DNA from: Achromobacter spanius
GTDB lineage: Bacteria > Pseudomonadota > Gammaproteobacteria > Burkholderiales > Burkholderiaceae_B
NCBI RefSeq assembly: GCF_029637605.1
Contig: NZ_CP121261.1
Span: forward strand, 1,736,001-1,800,000
Direction of reading: 5' to 3'
DNA length: 64,000 bases
Shown here piece by piece: positions 28,320 to 38,120 of the stretch. Every line of letters begins with the position of its first letter. Position 1 is the stretch's first letter. Below the pieces are notes generated by a model. The model searched no databases. It saw nothing but the letters and a program-made list of their open reading frames with translations, and was not told the origin of the DNA. The translations under genes were made by a program, and so were the position numbers.

Positions 28320-29797
28320 ATTTGCCCGTTGCCACCCCGCCGCAAGGCTTGGATGCGCTGGAAGCGCGTTTGCGGCAAGACCTGTCCTGGCTGGAAATAC
28401 CCGCCAAGAACTGGGTTGCGCCCCGCTTGGTCGATGGCCAGCAGGTACTGGACGTTGTCGTCATCGGCGGCGGCATGGCCGGCTTGGCCGCGGCCGCGTC
28501 GTTGACGCATCTGGGCATTACCGCGCCCATCTTCGATCAAGCGCCCGAAGGCTACGAAGGCCCCTGGGCCACCACGGCCCGTATGGAAACGCTGCGCAGT
28601 CCCAAGCAACTGACCGGCCCTGCCCTGGGCTTGCCGGCGCTGACCTTCCGCGCCTGGTTCGAAGCGCAATTCGGCACGGCTGAATGGGACGCGCTGGACA
28701 AGATTCCGCGCCTGCAATGGATGGACTACCTGCGCTGGTATCGCCGCGTGCTGAACCTGGACGTGCGCAACAACCACCGCGTGTTGTCGGTGCAGCCGCG
28801 CGCCGACCGCCTGGTGCAGTTGGACATCGAATCCCCCGCCGGACGCAGCACCGTGCTGGCCCGCCGCGTGGTGCTGGCCACCGGCCGCGATGGCCTGGGC
28901 GGCGCCTATGTGCCTGACTTTGCCAAGAAACTGCCGCGCAACCGCTGGGCGCATTCGTCCGACGTGATGGACTACGCCACGCTGGCCGGCAAGCGCGTCG
29001 GCGTCGTGGGCGCGGGCGCGTCCGCCATGGACAGCGCCGGCACGGCGTTGGAAGCCGGCGCCGCCAGCGTCGACTTGCTGATCCGCCGCAACGACATCCC
29101 GCGCGTGAACAAAGGCAAAGGCGCGGGCAACCCCGGCCTGACCCACGGCCACCTGACCCTGCCCGACGAATGGAAGTGGAAGATCCGCCACTACATCAAC
29201 GCCGCCCAAGTACCGCCCCCGCGCGGCAGCACCTTGCGCGTGTCGCGCTTCCCGAACGCCCGCTTCAACCTGGGCTGTGGCGTGCAAGACCTGGCGATGG
29301 TGGGCGACGACATCCACGTCACCACGCCCAAGGGCGTGTTCGTGCTGGACTTCCTGATCTTCTCCACGGGCTTTCGTATCGACTGGACCGTGCGCCCGGA
29401 ATTCGCGCCGCTGGCGCCTCACGTGCGCAACTGGGGCGACCGTTTCACCCCGCCCCCCGGCGAAGAAGACCAGGAACTGCATGACTCGCCCGACCTGGGC
29501 GCCGTCTTCGAATTGCAGGAAAAAGTGCCCGGCGCCTGCCCGGGTCTGGACCGCGTGCACTGCTTCTCTTACCCCGCCGCGCTGACCCAAGGCACGATCT
29601 CGGGCGACATCCCCGCCATCAGCGACGGCGCCAAGCGCCTGGCGCAAGGCATCGCCGGCCTGTTCTACCGCGAAGACGTGGAAACGTACTACGCCAACAT
29701 GGAAGCGTTTTCCGAACCCGAAGTGTTCGGCGATGAATGGACGCCCGCCCCGCCGCCCGCCCAGGCTGCGGCCTCCCAAGCGGAGACCGCGCAATGA
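28316..29797 (+). CDS. FAD-dependent flavoprotein monooxygenase (FMO/BVMO-like)
   Basis: This 493-residue protein has two dinucleotide-binding motifs. The FAD site is GGGMAGLAAA (residues 51-60), and a second Rossmann motif, GVVGAGASAMD (about 229-239), would bind NADPH. The layout matches flavin-containing or Baeyer-Villiger-type monooxygenases. The start overlaps the LysR gene by 4 bp, and the stop overlaps the next permease gene by 4 bp. In this operon it most likely oxygenates a substrate taken up by the ABC importer. Substrate and reaction type cannot be read from the sequence. Confidence 0.82.
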   Translation: MNLPVATPPQGLDALEARLRQDLSWLEIPAKNWVAPRLVDGQQVLDVVVIGGGMAGLAAAASLTHLGITAPIFDQAPEGYEGPWATTARMETLRSPKQLTGPALGLPALTFRAWFEAQFGTAEWDALDKIPRLQWMDYLRWYRRVLNLDVRNNHRVLSVQPRADRLVQLDIESPAGRSTVLARRVVLATGRDGLGGAYVPDFAKKLPRNRWAHSSDVMDYATLAGKRVGVVGAGASAMDSAGTALEAGAASVDLLIRRNDIPRVNKGKGAGNPGLTHGHLTLPDEWKWKIRHYINAAQVPPPRGSTLRVSRFPNARFNLGCGVQDLAMVGDDIHVTTPKGVFVLDFLIFSTGFRIDWTVRPEFAPLAPHVRNWGDRFTPPPGEEDQELHDSPDLGAVFELQEKVPGACPGLDRVHCFSYPAALTQGTISGDIPAISDGAKRLAQGIAGLFYREDVETYYANMEAFSEPEVFGDEWTPAPPPAQAAASQAETAQ

Positions 29798-30768
29798 CCG
29801 GTTGGTTGATACGCCGCATTGCACAAGCCGCGGTGGTTGTATTTCTGATGACGCTGATCGTCTTCGTGGGCCTGCACGCCATCGGCAACCCCGTGGACAT
29901 CTTGATCGGCCAGGACGTAGACCAAGTCGACCGCGCCCGCATCATCGCGGAACTCGGCCTGGACAGGCCGCTGTGGCAGCAATACCTGGCGTTCCTGAAC
30001 GGCGCGCTGCACGGCAACCTGGGCAACAGCTTCGTCTACAACATTCCCGCGATTGAACTCGTCATCCAGCGCCTGCCCGCCACGCTGGAACTGGCGATCA
30101 GCGCCCTGGGCCTGGCCGTCATCATCGGCCTGCCGCTGGGCTTGATTGCCGGCCTGTACCCCGATAGCCGCTTTTCCAAAATGATCATGGCCGGCAGCAT
30201 CGTCGGCTTCTCGTTGCCGACCTTCTGGGTGGCGCTGATGCTGATCATGACGTTCAGCGTGTCGCTGGGCTGGCTGCCCGCCAGCGGCCGCGGGCAGACG
30301 GTGGAATTCCTGGGCTTTCAGTGGTCGTGGTTGACCGCCGACGGCTGGCGCCATTTGATCTTGCCCGCGCTGAACCTGTCGCTGTTCAAGATTTCGCTAG
30401 TCATCCGCCTGACCCGAGCCGGCGTGCGCGACGTGATGCCGCTGGACTTCGTGAAGTTCGCGCGCGCCAAAGGCTTGTCGCCGTTTCGCGTGGTCTGTGT
30501 GCACGTGCTGCGCAACACGATGATCCCGCTGGTGACCGTGCTGGGCCTGGAGCTGGGTTCGACGATTGCGTTCGCCGTCATCACGGAAAGCATCTTCTCG
30601 TGGCCCGGCGCCGGCAAGCTGATCCTGGACAGCCTGAACGCGCTGGACCGCCCCGTGATCGTGGCCTACCTGATCGTGGTCGTGTGCCTGTTCGTGACGC
30701 TGAACCTGATCGTCGACATTCTTTATAAAGTGCTGGACCCCCGGGTACGGCTGGAGGGCTCGGCATGA
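29794..30768 (+). CDS. Peptide/nickel-type ABC transporter permease (DppB-like)
   Basis: The 324-residue inner-membrane protein has about six hydrophobic helices. The first (IRRIAQAAVVVFLMTLIVFVGL) is typical of DppB/OppB permeases. The cytoplasmic coupling (EAA) loop is VKFARAKGLSPFRVVCVHVLRN. ATG at 29794 overlaps the monooxygenase stop; the frame remains open further upstream, but that part lies inside the monooxygenase gene. It pairs with the next permease and the two ATPases to import the ligand delivered by the binding protein at 33812. Confidence 0.93.
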   Translation: MTGWLIRRIAQAAVVVFLMTLIVFVGLHAIGNPVDILIGQDVDQVDRARIIAELGLDRPLWQQYLAFLNGALHGNLGNSFVYNIPAIELVIQRLPATLELAISALGLAVIIGLPLGLIAGLYPDSRFSKMIMAGSIVGFSLPTFWVALMLIMTFSVSLGWLPASGRGQTVEFLGFQWSWLTADGWRHLILPALNLSLFKISLVIRLTRAGVRDVMPLDFVKFARAKGLSPFRVVCVHVLRNTMIPLVTVLGLELGSTIAFAVITESIFSWPGAGKLILDSLNALDRPVIVAYLIVVVCLFVTLNLIVDILYKVLDPRVRLEGSA

Positions 30769-31682
30769 GCACCACTGCAACCCCCGAGAAGGTTCCCGCC
30801 CTGCGCCGCGAATCGCCCTGGCGCCGCAACCTGACCGAATTCCTGTCGTCCAAGACGGCGGTGTTCGGCCTGGCCGTTGCCACCCTGCTGATCCTGGCCG
30901 CCATCTTCGCGCCGTGGATCTCGCCGCAGAACCCGTATGACCTGCTGCAAATCGACGTGCTGGATTCCCGCATGCCGCCGGGCTCCATGAACGGCCTGGA
31001 CACCTTCCACTACTGGCTGGGCACCGACGGCCAGGGCCGCGACTTGCTGTCCGGCATTCTGTACGGCCTGCGCATCAGCTTGATGGTGGGCGTGGGCTCG
31101 GCCGTTATCGCCGGCATCGTCGGCACGCTGCTGGGCCTGCTTGCCGCCTACGCGGGCGGCAAGGTCGACGCCTTCATCATGCGTTTGGTCGACCTGATTC
31201 TGTCGTTCCCGTCCATTCTGGTTGCCATGATGATCCTGGCCTTTCTGGGCAAGGGCGTGGGCAACGTGGTGCTGACGCTGGTGATTCTGGAATGGGCCTA
31301 TTACGCCCGTACCGCGCGCGGCCAGGCCCTGGTGGAACGCCGCCGTGAATACGTCGAAGCCGCCCGCTGCCTGGACATTCCCAACTGGCGGATCATGTTG
31401 AAGCACATTCTGCCCAACTGCCTGCCGCCGCTGATCGTCATCGGCACCTTGCAGATTGCGCGCGCCATCACACTGGAAGCCACCTTGAGCTTTCTGGGCC
31501 TGGGCGTACCCGTGACCGAACCGTCGCTGGGCCTGCTGATTTCCAACGGCTTTCAATACATGCTGTCCGGCGAATACTGGATCAGCTTCTACCCCGGCAT
31601 CGCGCTGCTGATCACCATCGTCGCCATCAACCTGGTGGGCGACCGCCTGCGCGACGTGCTGAACCCAAGGACTCACAAATGA
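30765..31682 (+). CDS. Peptide/nickel-type ABC transporter permease (DppC-like)
   Basis: The 305-residue protein has the DppC/OppC layout: a cytoplasmic N-terminal segment, a first helix (AVFGLAVATLLILAAIFAPWI), a periplasmic loop with GTDGQGRDLLSG, then the permease core. The coupling loop is RREYVEAARCLDIPNWRIMLKHILPN. It overlaps both neighbours by 4 bp and forms the heterodimeric channel with the preceding permease. Confidence 0.94.
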   Translation: MSTTATPEKVPALRRESPWRRNLTEFLSSKTAVFGLAVATLLILAAIFAPWISPQNPYDLLQIDVLDSRMPPGSMNGLDTFHYWLGTDGQGRDLLSGILYGLRISLMVGVGSAVIAGIVGTLLGLLAAYAGGKVDAFIMRLVDLILSFPSILVAMMILAFLGKGVGNVVLTLVILEWAYYARTARGQALVERRREYVEAARCLDIPNWRIMLKHILPNCLPPLIVIGTLQIARAITLEATLSFLGLGVPVTEPSLGLLISNGFQYMLSGEYWISFYPGIALLITIVAINLVGDRLRDVLNPRTHK

Positions 31683-32689
31683 CCGACCGCACCGCTACCG
31701 GCGCGCCGGCCACGCTTGAAGTGCGCAACCTGCGCACGCACTTTCATACCCGCGCGGGCGTGCTGCCCGCCGTGGACGACGTGTCGTTCACGCTAGAGCG
31801 CGGCAAGATTCTGGGCCTGGTCGGTGAATCCGGCTCGGGCAAATCCGTGACAGGCTTTTCCATCATGGGTCTGGTTGACGCCCCCGGCCGTATCGTTGGC
31901 GGAGAAATCCTGTTTCAGGGCCGCGACCTGACCAAGCTGGCCCCGCGTGAACTGCGCAAGTTGCAAGGCAACCGCATCGCCATGATCTTCCAAGATCCGA
32001 TGATGACGCTGAACCCCGTCTTGCGCGTGGACGTGCAGATGATCGAAACGGTGCGCGCGCATAACAAGATGAGCAAGGCGCAGGCCCGCACGCTGGCCCG
32101 CGACACGCTCGGCATGATGGGCATCCCCAGCCCCGAAGAACGCTTGCTGGCCTACCCGCATCAGCTGTCTGGCGGCATGCGCCAGCGCGTGGCGATTGCC
32201 ATCGCCATGCTGCACCGCCCTGACCTGATCATTGCCGACGAACCCACCACCGCGCTGGACGTCACCATCCAGGCGCAGATTCTGTCTGAAGTGCAGAAGC
32301 TGGCGCAGCAGCACGGCACCAGCCTGATCTGGATTACGCATGATCTGTCGGTCGTGGCAGGCTTGGCTGATGACGTGGCCGTGATGTACGCCAGCCGCAT
32401 CGTCGAACACGGCAAGGTCGACGACGTGCTTGACCGCCCGCAGCACCCCTACACCGTCGGCCTGATCGACAGCCTGCCCAGCAATAACCTGCGGGGCCAG
32501 CGCCTGCGCCAGATTCCCGGCATGACGCCCAACCTGCTGCACCTGCCCGCCGGCTGCGCGTTTTCCGCGCGCTGCTCGCGCGCCACCGCCGCCTGTGGCC
32601 AGCAACCCGGCATCACTCAAGCCCTGCCCGAACACGACGTGCGCTGCTTCCATCCGACTATCCAGATCCACAACGAGGTGACGGCATGA
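31679..32689 (+). CDS. Peptide-type ABC transporter ATP-binding protein (DppD-like)
   Basis: Walker A is GESGSGKS (about residues 49-56), the signature LSGGMRQR and Walker [13 protein letters not shown], with the H-loop in ITHDLSVV. The C-terminal oligopeptide/dipeptide domain carries a Cys-containing motif ([15 protein letters not shown]) common in DppD/OppD and often linked to an iron-sulfur site. It energises import together with the next ATPase. It overlaps both neighbours by 4 bp. Confidence 0.95.
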   Translation: MTDRTATGAPATLEVRNLRTHFHTRAGVLPAVDDVSFTLERGKILGLVGESGSGKSVTGFSIMGLVDAPGRIVGGEILFQGRDLTKLAPRELRKLQGNRIAMIFQDPMMTLNPVLRVDVQMIETVRAHNKMSKAQARTLARDTLGMMGIPSPEERLLAYPHQLSGGMRQRVAIAIAMLHRPDLIIADEPTTALDVTIQAQILSEVQKLAQQHGTSLIWITHDLSVVAGLADDVAVMYASRIVEHGKVDDVLDRPQHPYTVGLIDSLPSNNLRGQRLRQIPGMTPNLLHLPAGCAFSARCSRATAACGQQPGITQALPEHDVRCFHPTIQIHNEVTA

Positions 32690-33702
32690 CTGTATCCGCC
32701 GCCCCCACTCCGCTGATTGACCTTTCTCAAGTCAGCAAGCGCTTTGGCGAAAGAAAGGTCGGCGCAGCCGGCCGCGCCATGCAGCGCATGGGCTTGTCCA
32801 AGCCGCCCGCCGTGACGCGCGCGGTCGACAACGTGGACCTGATCGTGAACCCCGGCGAAGTCGTCGGCCTGGTGGGTGAATCCGGCTGCGGCAAATCCAC
32901 GCTGGGCCGCATCGCCGCCGGCTTGCTGACGCCATCGGGCGGTGAAGTGCGCATCAACGGCGTGCGCCCGTCGGACATGACGTCGGCCCAAGCCCACGCC
33001 GCGCGCCTGACCGTGCAGATGATTTTCCAGGACCCCTACGCCAGCCTTAACCCGCGCCTGCGCGTGGACGAGATCGTGGGCGAAGCGGCCCGCATCCATG
33101 GCCTGGTCGGCAATGGCGACTTTGACGACTACGTCAGCGCCCAGCTGGAACGCGCGGGGCTCGACCCTGCCCTGCGCCAACGCTACCCGCACCAATTCAG
33201 CGGCGGCCAGCGCCAGCGCATCGGCATCGCCCGCGCGCTGGCCGTGCAGCCGTCCATGCTGGTGTGCGATGAAGCCGTGGCCGCACTGGACGTGTCCATT
33301 CAAGCGCAGATCCTGAACCTGTTCATGGACCTGCGCGAAGAACTGAACCTGACGTACCTATTTATCAGCCATGACCTGGGCGTGGTGGAACACCTGTCTG
33401 ACCGCGTCGTCATCATGTACCTGGGCCGCGTCGTGGAAACGGCCGCGGTGGACGAAGTGTTCCAGCGCCCCAACCACCCGTACACGCAAGCGCTGCTGGC
33501 GGAAATTCCCAGCCTGAAGTCGCGCCACAAGGTCTTTACCGCGATCAAAGGCGAGATTCCCAGCCCGCTGAACCCGCCCGGCGGCTGCCATTTTCATCCG
33601 CGATGTCCGCATGCGATGCCGCGCTGCAAGACCGAAGTTCCCACGTTGAAGGGAATCGCCATCAACCATTTAAGCGCCTGTCATTTGAACGACATGGCCT
33701 GA
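32686..33702 (+). CDS. Peptide-type ABC transporter ATP-binding protein (DppF-like)
   Basis: Walker [12 protein letters not shown], signature [10 protein letters not shown] and Walker [13 protein letters not shown] are present. Ala replaces Pro and Thr in the usual DEPxSALD. The C-terminal oligopeptide-transport domain has [14 protein letters not shown]. An insert between the first strands ([25 protein letters not shown]) is somewhat longer than usual. It follows the first ATPase with a 4-bp overlap, and a 109-bp gap separates it from the binding-protein gene. Confidence 0.94.
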   Translation: MTVSAAPTPLIDLSQVSKRFGERKVGAAGRAMQRMGLSKPPAVTRAVDNVDLIVNPGEVVGLVGESGCGKSTLGRIAAGLLTPSGGEVRINGVRPSDMTSAQAHAARLTVQMIFQDPYASLNPRLRVDEIVGEAARIHGLVGNGDFDDYVSAQLERAGLDPALRQRYPHQFSGGQRQRIGIARALAVQPSMLVCDEAVAALDVSIQAQILNLFMDLREELNLTYLFISHDLGVVEHLSDRVVIMYLGRVVETAAVDEVFQRPNHPYTQALLAEIPSLKSRHKVFTAIKGEIPSPLNPPGGCHFHPRCPHAMPRCKTEVPTLKGIAINHLSACHLNDMA

Positions 33703-33811
33703 ACCTAATTGGCCGCGTTGTCCTGAATGCCTTGAATTCCTTCAGTGGCCTGAATGACAACGCAGCCTTCGGAACACTTAACTCGTTCCCCCCCTACCAA
33801 GGACCCCGAAC

Positions 33812-35395
33812 ATGAAACGCTTGATTCTTTCGACCCTGACCGCCGCCATCCTGGGCGCCTCTGCCGCCGCGTCCGCCGACAACCTGTCGATCGGCTTTGC
33901 CGACCCGCTGTCGTCCCTGGACCCGCAGCTGAACAACCACGCCGGCGACCGCTCGGTGGCCCTGCACTTCTGGGACCTGCTGATCGAGAACAAGTGGAAC
34001 AAGCTTCAACCCGGCCTGGCCGTCAGCTGGAAGCCGCTGGACCCCACCACCTGGGAATTCAAGCTGCGTGAAGGCGTCAAGTGGCAAGACGGCACGCCGT
34101 TTACCGCCGACGACCTGATCTATTCCTACACCCGCGCGCGCGCCGTGCCCGGCAGCGTGGCGACCTACGCCGGCTACCTGCGCACCATCGACACGATGAC
34201 CGCCAAAGACCCGCTGACGCTCATCGTCAAGACCAAGGCGCCCAACCCCGACCTGCCGCTGAACCTGGCATCCGTGCACGTCGTCAGCAAGCACGTCGGT
34301 GAAAAGTCCACCACCGAAGACTACAACTCGGGCAAGGCCATGGTCGGCACCGGCCCGTACAAGTTCGTGTCCTACACCCCGGGCGACCGCGTCATCATGG
34401 AACGCAACGACGGCTACTGGGGCGAGAAGGCCACCTGGGACAAGGTCAACTACCGCTACATCAACAACGCCGCCTCGCGCACCGCTGCGCTGTTGGCCGG
34501 TGACGTGGACGTGATCGACAAGGTGTCGGTGTCGGACCTGGCCAAGCTGCAAAAGTCCGCCAACATCTCGGTGTACCCCTACGACGGCCTGCGCGTCATG
34601 CTGCTGCAACCCAGCTTCAACCCCGCGCCCAACCAATACATCACCGACAACAACGGCAAGCCGCTGGACAAGAACCCGCTGCTGGACCTGCGCGTGCGTC
34701 AGGCGCTGAACCTGGCCATCAACCGCAAGGCCATCGCCGACCGCATTCTGCAAGGCGCGGCCACCGAAGCCAACCAGTGGATGCCCAAGGGCACCTTCGG
34801 CTACAACCCCGACGTTAAAGACATCCCCAACGATGTCGCGCAAGCCAAGAAGCTGCTGGCCGAAGCGGGCTTTCCCGACGGCTTCAAGCTGACCATGCAC
34901 GTGCCCAACGACCGCTACCCGCAAGGCCCGGAAACGGCCCAAGCCGTGGCGCAATTCTGGACCCGCGTGGGCGTGAAGACCCAGGTGGAAGTGGTGCCAT
35001 GGGCCGTGTACTCGGGCCGCGCCAACAAGAACGAATTCGCCGTCAGCATGCTGGCGTGGGGCAACGGCACGGGTGAAGGCAGCTACGCGCTGGTCAACAT
35101 CCTGGCGTCGGTCGACCCCAAGAAGGGCCTGGGCGCCTCCAACTGGGGCCACTACTCCAACCCCAAGGTGGACGCTGCCCTGGAACAGTCCACGTCGGAA
35201 TTCGATGTGGCCAAGCGTGAAGCCATCCTGCGCGACTCGGTCAAGCTGGTGTCGGACGACGTCGGCATCTTCCCGCTGTTCCACTACAAGAACATCTGGG
35301 CCACCAAGAAGGGCTTGAAGGTTACGCCGATGACCAGCGACCGCACGGCCGCCATGATGGTCACCAAAGAACCCGCCGCCGCGGCCGGTAAATAA
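33812..35395 (+). CDS. ABC transporter periplasmic substrate-binding protein (family 5)
   Basis: The 527-residue protein has a Sec signal peptide (MKRLILSTLTAAILGASAAASA) and the SBP_bac_5 fold of peptide/nickel receptors. Examples are LSSLDPQLNNHAGDRSVALHFWDLL, LREGVKWQDGTPFTADDL and RQALNLAINRKAIADRI. It delivers a ligand to the two permeases just upstream. Family 5 receptors bind peptides, opines, glutathione, nickel chelates or sugars, so the ligand cannot be assigned. Some binding proteins with similar neighbours (CMD-domain genes) form a distinct subfamily, which would be worth comparing. Confidence 0.93.
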   Translation: MKRLILSTLTAAILGASAAASADNLSIGFADPLSSLDPQLNNHAGDRSVALHFWDLLIENKWNKLQPGLAVSWKPLDPTTWEFKLREGVKWQDGTPFTADDLIYSYTRARAVPGSVATYAGYLRTIDTMTAKDPLTLIVKTKAPNPDLPLNLASVHVVSKHVGEKSTTEDYNSGKAMVGTGPYKFVSYTPGDRVIMERNDGYWGEKATWDKVNYRYINNAASRTAALLAGDVDVIDKVSVSDLAKLQKSANISVYPYDGLRVMLLQPSFNPAPNQYITDNNGKPLDKNPLLDLRVRQALNLAINRKAIADRILQGAATEANQWMPKGTFGYNPDVKDIPNDVAQAKKLLAEAGFPDGFKLTMHVPNDRYPQGPETAQAVAQFWTRVGVKTQVEVVPWAVYSGRANKNEFAVSMLAWGNGTGEGSYALVNILASVDPKKGLGASNWGHYSNPKVDAALEQSTSEFDVAKREAILRDSVKLVSDDVGIFPLFHYKNIWATKKGLKVTPMTSDRTAAMMVTKEPAAAAGK

Positions 35396-35398
35396 GCC

Positions 35399-36814
35399 AT
35401 GGTGCCGACCCTGACCATCACCCCCGCGGACGCCTTGATCGACGTGCCGCGCCAGATCCGGGTGGAAAACGTTGCACCCGGCCAAACGGTCGAGATCAGC
35501 GCGCTAACCCGCCGCAACGGCGTGCTGTGGCAAGCCCACGCCGCCTACACGGCGGGCGAAGACGGCGCGGTCGACCTGACCCGCGACGCGCCTATCTCGG
35601 GCGACTACACCGGCCTGTCGCCCATGGGCCTGATCTGGTCGCAAGCCCCCGTGGACTCGCCCAGCCGCGAACACTTCAACCACCCGGTGACCGATGCTTT
35701 GGTCACCGATGTGGTTGCACGTGTGGGCGGTGCTGAAGGCGGCATGCAGGCGCAAGCCACCTTCACGCAGCGCTTGGCGCTGGACGGCGTCACGCGCCAC
35801 GAGGTCCGCGAAGAAGGCCTGGTCGGCACGCTGTACCTGCCGGCAGGCAGCAAGCCCGGTTCGCACCCCGCCGTCATGATCCTGAACGGCTCGGGCGGCG
35901 GCATCAACGAACCGCGCGCGGCGCTGTATGCATCGCGCGGCTACGCCGCCTTTGCGCTGGCGTACTTCAAAGCGCCGGGCCTGTCCGACTACATCTCGAA
36001 CACCCCGCTGGAATACTTCCAGACCGGCCTGCGCTGGCTGCGCAAAAAGGTTCAGCCCAAGCACGACTTCGTCGCCATCAGCGGCCAGTCGCGCGGCGGT
36101 GAACTGGTGTTGCTGCTGGGCGCAACCTTCCCCAAGGAAGTGTCCGCCGTCGTCGCCTACGTACCCGGCGCCGTCGTCCACAGCGGCCAGAACGCCTGCG
36201 ACCCCAAGATCGGCCGCGAAGGCCCGACCTGGCTGCTGGGCGGCAAGCCCATCCCCCACGTCTGGGAAAACAACCGCACCGCCACCTGGGCGCCGTTTGA
36301 TGAAGGCCCATCGCCGCATCGTCACGAGAAAGCCATCCTGACCGCACTGCAAGACCCCGACGCCGTCGCCCGCGCCCGCATTCGCGTGGAAGACATCGAA
36401 GGCCCAGTCATGCTGCTGTCCGGCACCGACGACGGATCATGGCCGTCCAGCCTGTATTCGAAGATGGTGCAGGACAAGCTGGTCGACGTGAAACACCCCT
36501 ACCCCGTCGAATGGCTCGACTACGAGAACGGCGGCCACTCGATCCTGTTCCCGTACGTGCCCACCACCCAGCTCGTCTACGCCCACCCCGTGTCGGGCAA
36601 GATCAGCACCAGTGGCGGGAATCCGAAAGACAACGCTCGCGCCGACCAGGAATCGTGGGAAGGCGTGAAGAAGTTTCTGGACGCGGCGGTGAAAGCGCGG
36701 GCGGCTGCGGCTGCGGCTTCGGCTGCGACAGCGGCTAGTTCGACTGGCGCGGATTCCGCAAGCTCGCAGTCGGCTCCTGCCCATTCAGCAAGCACTTCCG
36801 GCGACGCCGGCTGA
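35399..36814 (+). CDS. Acyl-CoA thioesterase/BAAT-family alpha/beta hydrolase
   Basis: The 471-residue protein starts 3 bp after the binding-protein gene. Residues 1-140 form a beta-rich domain like the acyl-CoA thioester hydrolase/BAAT N-terminal domain. Residues about 145-430 form the catalytic domain with nucleophile motif GQSRGG (Ser231), an acid in LSGTDDGSW and His in ENGGHSI. Ser at the nucleophile position suggests hydrolysis; Cys is found in bile-acid N-acyltransferases. The last about 60 residues are a low-complexity Ala/Ser tail. No signal peptide is seen. The role in the pathway is probably cleavage or transfer of an acyl group on the imported compound. Confidence 0.85.
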   Translation: MVPTLTITPADALIDVPRQIRVENVAPGQTVEISALTRRNGVLWQAHAAYTAGEDGAVDLTRDAPISGDYTGLSPMGLIWSQAPVDSPSREHFNHPVTDALVTDVVARVGGAEGGMQAQATFTQRLALDGVTRHEVREEGLVGTLYLPAGSKPGSHPAVMILNGSGGGINEPRAALYASRGYAAFALAYFKAPGLSDYISNTPLEYFQTGLRWLRKKVQPKHDFVAISGQSRGGELVLLLGATFPKEVSAVVAYVPGAVVHSGQNACDPKIGREGPTWLLGGKPIPHVWENNRTATWAPFDEGPSPHRHEKAILTALQDPDAVARARIRVEDIEGPVMLLSGTDDGSWPSSLYSKMVQDKLVDVKHPYPVEWLDYENGGHSILFPYVPTTQLVYAHPVSGKISTSGGNPKDNARADQESWEGVKKFLDAAVKARAAAAAASAATAASSTGADSASSQSAPAHSASTSGDAG

Positions 36815-36838
36815 TCAGACACCAAGGAGAACATCCCC

Positions 36839-38014
36839 ATGGCACAACAACCCATCGTCTATGACGCCGTCAATGATCTGGTCGACAAACTCGTCGGCCT
36901 GACGCCCGGCAGCAAAACTTTTGAAGTCCGCCACCAACGCGAAAAAGTCGCCGCCGCCACGCAAGGCAGCTACGACGCCCTGTTCGACCCGGCACTGCCC
37001 GGCCTGTCGCTCGCCGAACGCCTGCTGGTCGCGCTGTACGCCACCCGCATCAGCCCGTCGCCGCTCTTGGCCTCGCACTACCGCGCCCGCTTGGCGGAAA
37101 CGGACGCAGCCCCCGCCGACATCGCCGTCGCAGAATCCGGCAAGCCGTCAGACGTCTCCACCCCGCGCCTGGCTGCCGTGTTGGAATTCACGCGCAAGCT
37201 GATCGAAAACCCCGTCGAAGGCGACGAAGCCGCGCTGAAGACCCTGCCCGCAGCAGGCGTCACCACGCCCGCGGTGGTCACCCTGTCGCAACTGATCGCC
37301 TTCCTGTCGTACCAGACCCGTCTGGTCGCAGGCTTGATCGCGATGAAAGACCTGGAAGGCCAAGCCCCCCGCGCCGCCGCCGTCCCGCCCGCGCCCTTCG
37401 AACCCAACACCGCCGCCACCGAACCCGGCGCCGTCATCAAGGCCCACGGCTTCACCAACGAAGTGCTGGAGTGGAAGGCATGGCTCGACGTCGTCAACGT
37501 CGACACCGCCACCCCGGAACAAGTCGCCGTCCTGGAAGAAAGCCACCCCAAGGCCAAGGTCTCGGACTACTACCTGTTTCTGGTCCACCAACCGGAAATC
37601 CTGCGCCAGCGCTCCACCGCCTTCAACGCCATCATGTACGCCCCAGGCGGCCTGTCGCGCGCCGAACGCGAGCTGGGCTCCACGGTCGTCTCGCGTGTGA
37701 ACGGCTGCGTGTACTGCGCCTCCGTCCACGCGCAGCGCTTCGAACAACTGGCCAAGCGTAATGAAGTGATCGCGCAAGTGTTCGAAGACCCCTACACCGC
37801 CGGCACCACTGCGCGTGAACTGGCGATTGCCCAGTTCTCGATCCAGATCACCGAAGCCCAGGCCGACGTCAACGCCAACAGCATCCAGGCATTGAAGGAT
37901 GCAGGCTTGAGCGAAGGCGAAGTGCTGGACCTGCTGCACTCGGACGCGATCTTCGCCTGGGCAAATCGTTTGATGCTGAACCTGGGCGAACCGGTTTTTG
38001 CCACCGTAGGCTAA
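36839..38014 (+). CDS. Fused CMD-domain/alkylhydroperoxidase-domain protein
   Basis: Two AhpD/CMD-like halves are joined. Residues about 1-185 resemble the Avi_7170-type CMD-domain family but lack the CxxC pair. Residues about 200-391 resemble the Avi_7169-type alkylhydroperoxidase family and contain the complete E-x11-C-x2-C-x3-H motif (Glu278, Cys290, Cys293, His297 in VNGCVYCASVH). A Pro/Ala-rich linker (PRAAAVPPAPFEPNTAATEP) separates them. AhpD-type proteins reduce peroxides through the Cys pair, so this one may detoxify peroxide made by the flavin monooxygenase. AAGGAG lies a few bases before the ATG. It is the last gene of the operon. Confidence 0.88.
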   Translation: MAQQPIVYDAVNDLVDKLVGLTPGSKTFEVRHQREKVAAATQGSYDALFDPALPGLSLAERLLVALYATRISPSPLLASHYRARLAETDAAPADIAVAESGKPSDVSTPRLAAVLEFTRKLIENPVEGDEAALKTLPAAGVTTPAVVTLSQLIAFLSYQTRLVAGLIAMKDLEGQAPRAAAVPPAPFEPNTAATEPGAVIKAHGFTNEVLEWKAWLDVVNVDTATPEQVAVLEESHPKAKVSDYYLFLVHQPEILRQRSTAFNAIMYAPGGLSRAERELGSTVVSRVNGCVYCASVHAQRFEQLAKRNEVIAQVFEDPYTAGTTARELAIAQFSIQITEAQADVNANSIQALKDAGLSEGEVLDLLHSDAIFAWANRLMLNLGEPVFATVG

Positions 38015-38042
38015 GACCCGCTTTTTGTACCGCCCAGCGGCC

Positions 38043-38112
38043 GCGTCAGCGTTTTCGTTAAACTGACGCTTTCCGCGCCACTACGCGCCCCGCCCCGTGC
38101 GGGGCGCTTTGC
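38043..38112 (+). terminator. Two hairpins at the end of the monooxygenase/ABC operon
   Basis: The first stem is GCGTCAG / CTGACGC (38043-38049 with 38063-38069), followed by TTT. The second is GCGCCCC / GGGGCGC (38085-38091 with 38101-38107), followed by TTT. Both lie between the CMD gene stop and the methyltransferase start. They look like intrinsic terminators with short U-tracts, though the second could also sit in the leader of the next gene. Confidence 0.5.
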
Positions 38113-38120
38113 CTTCCCCC

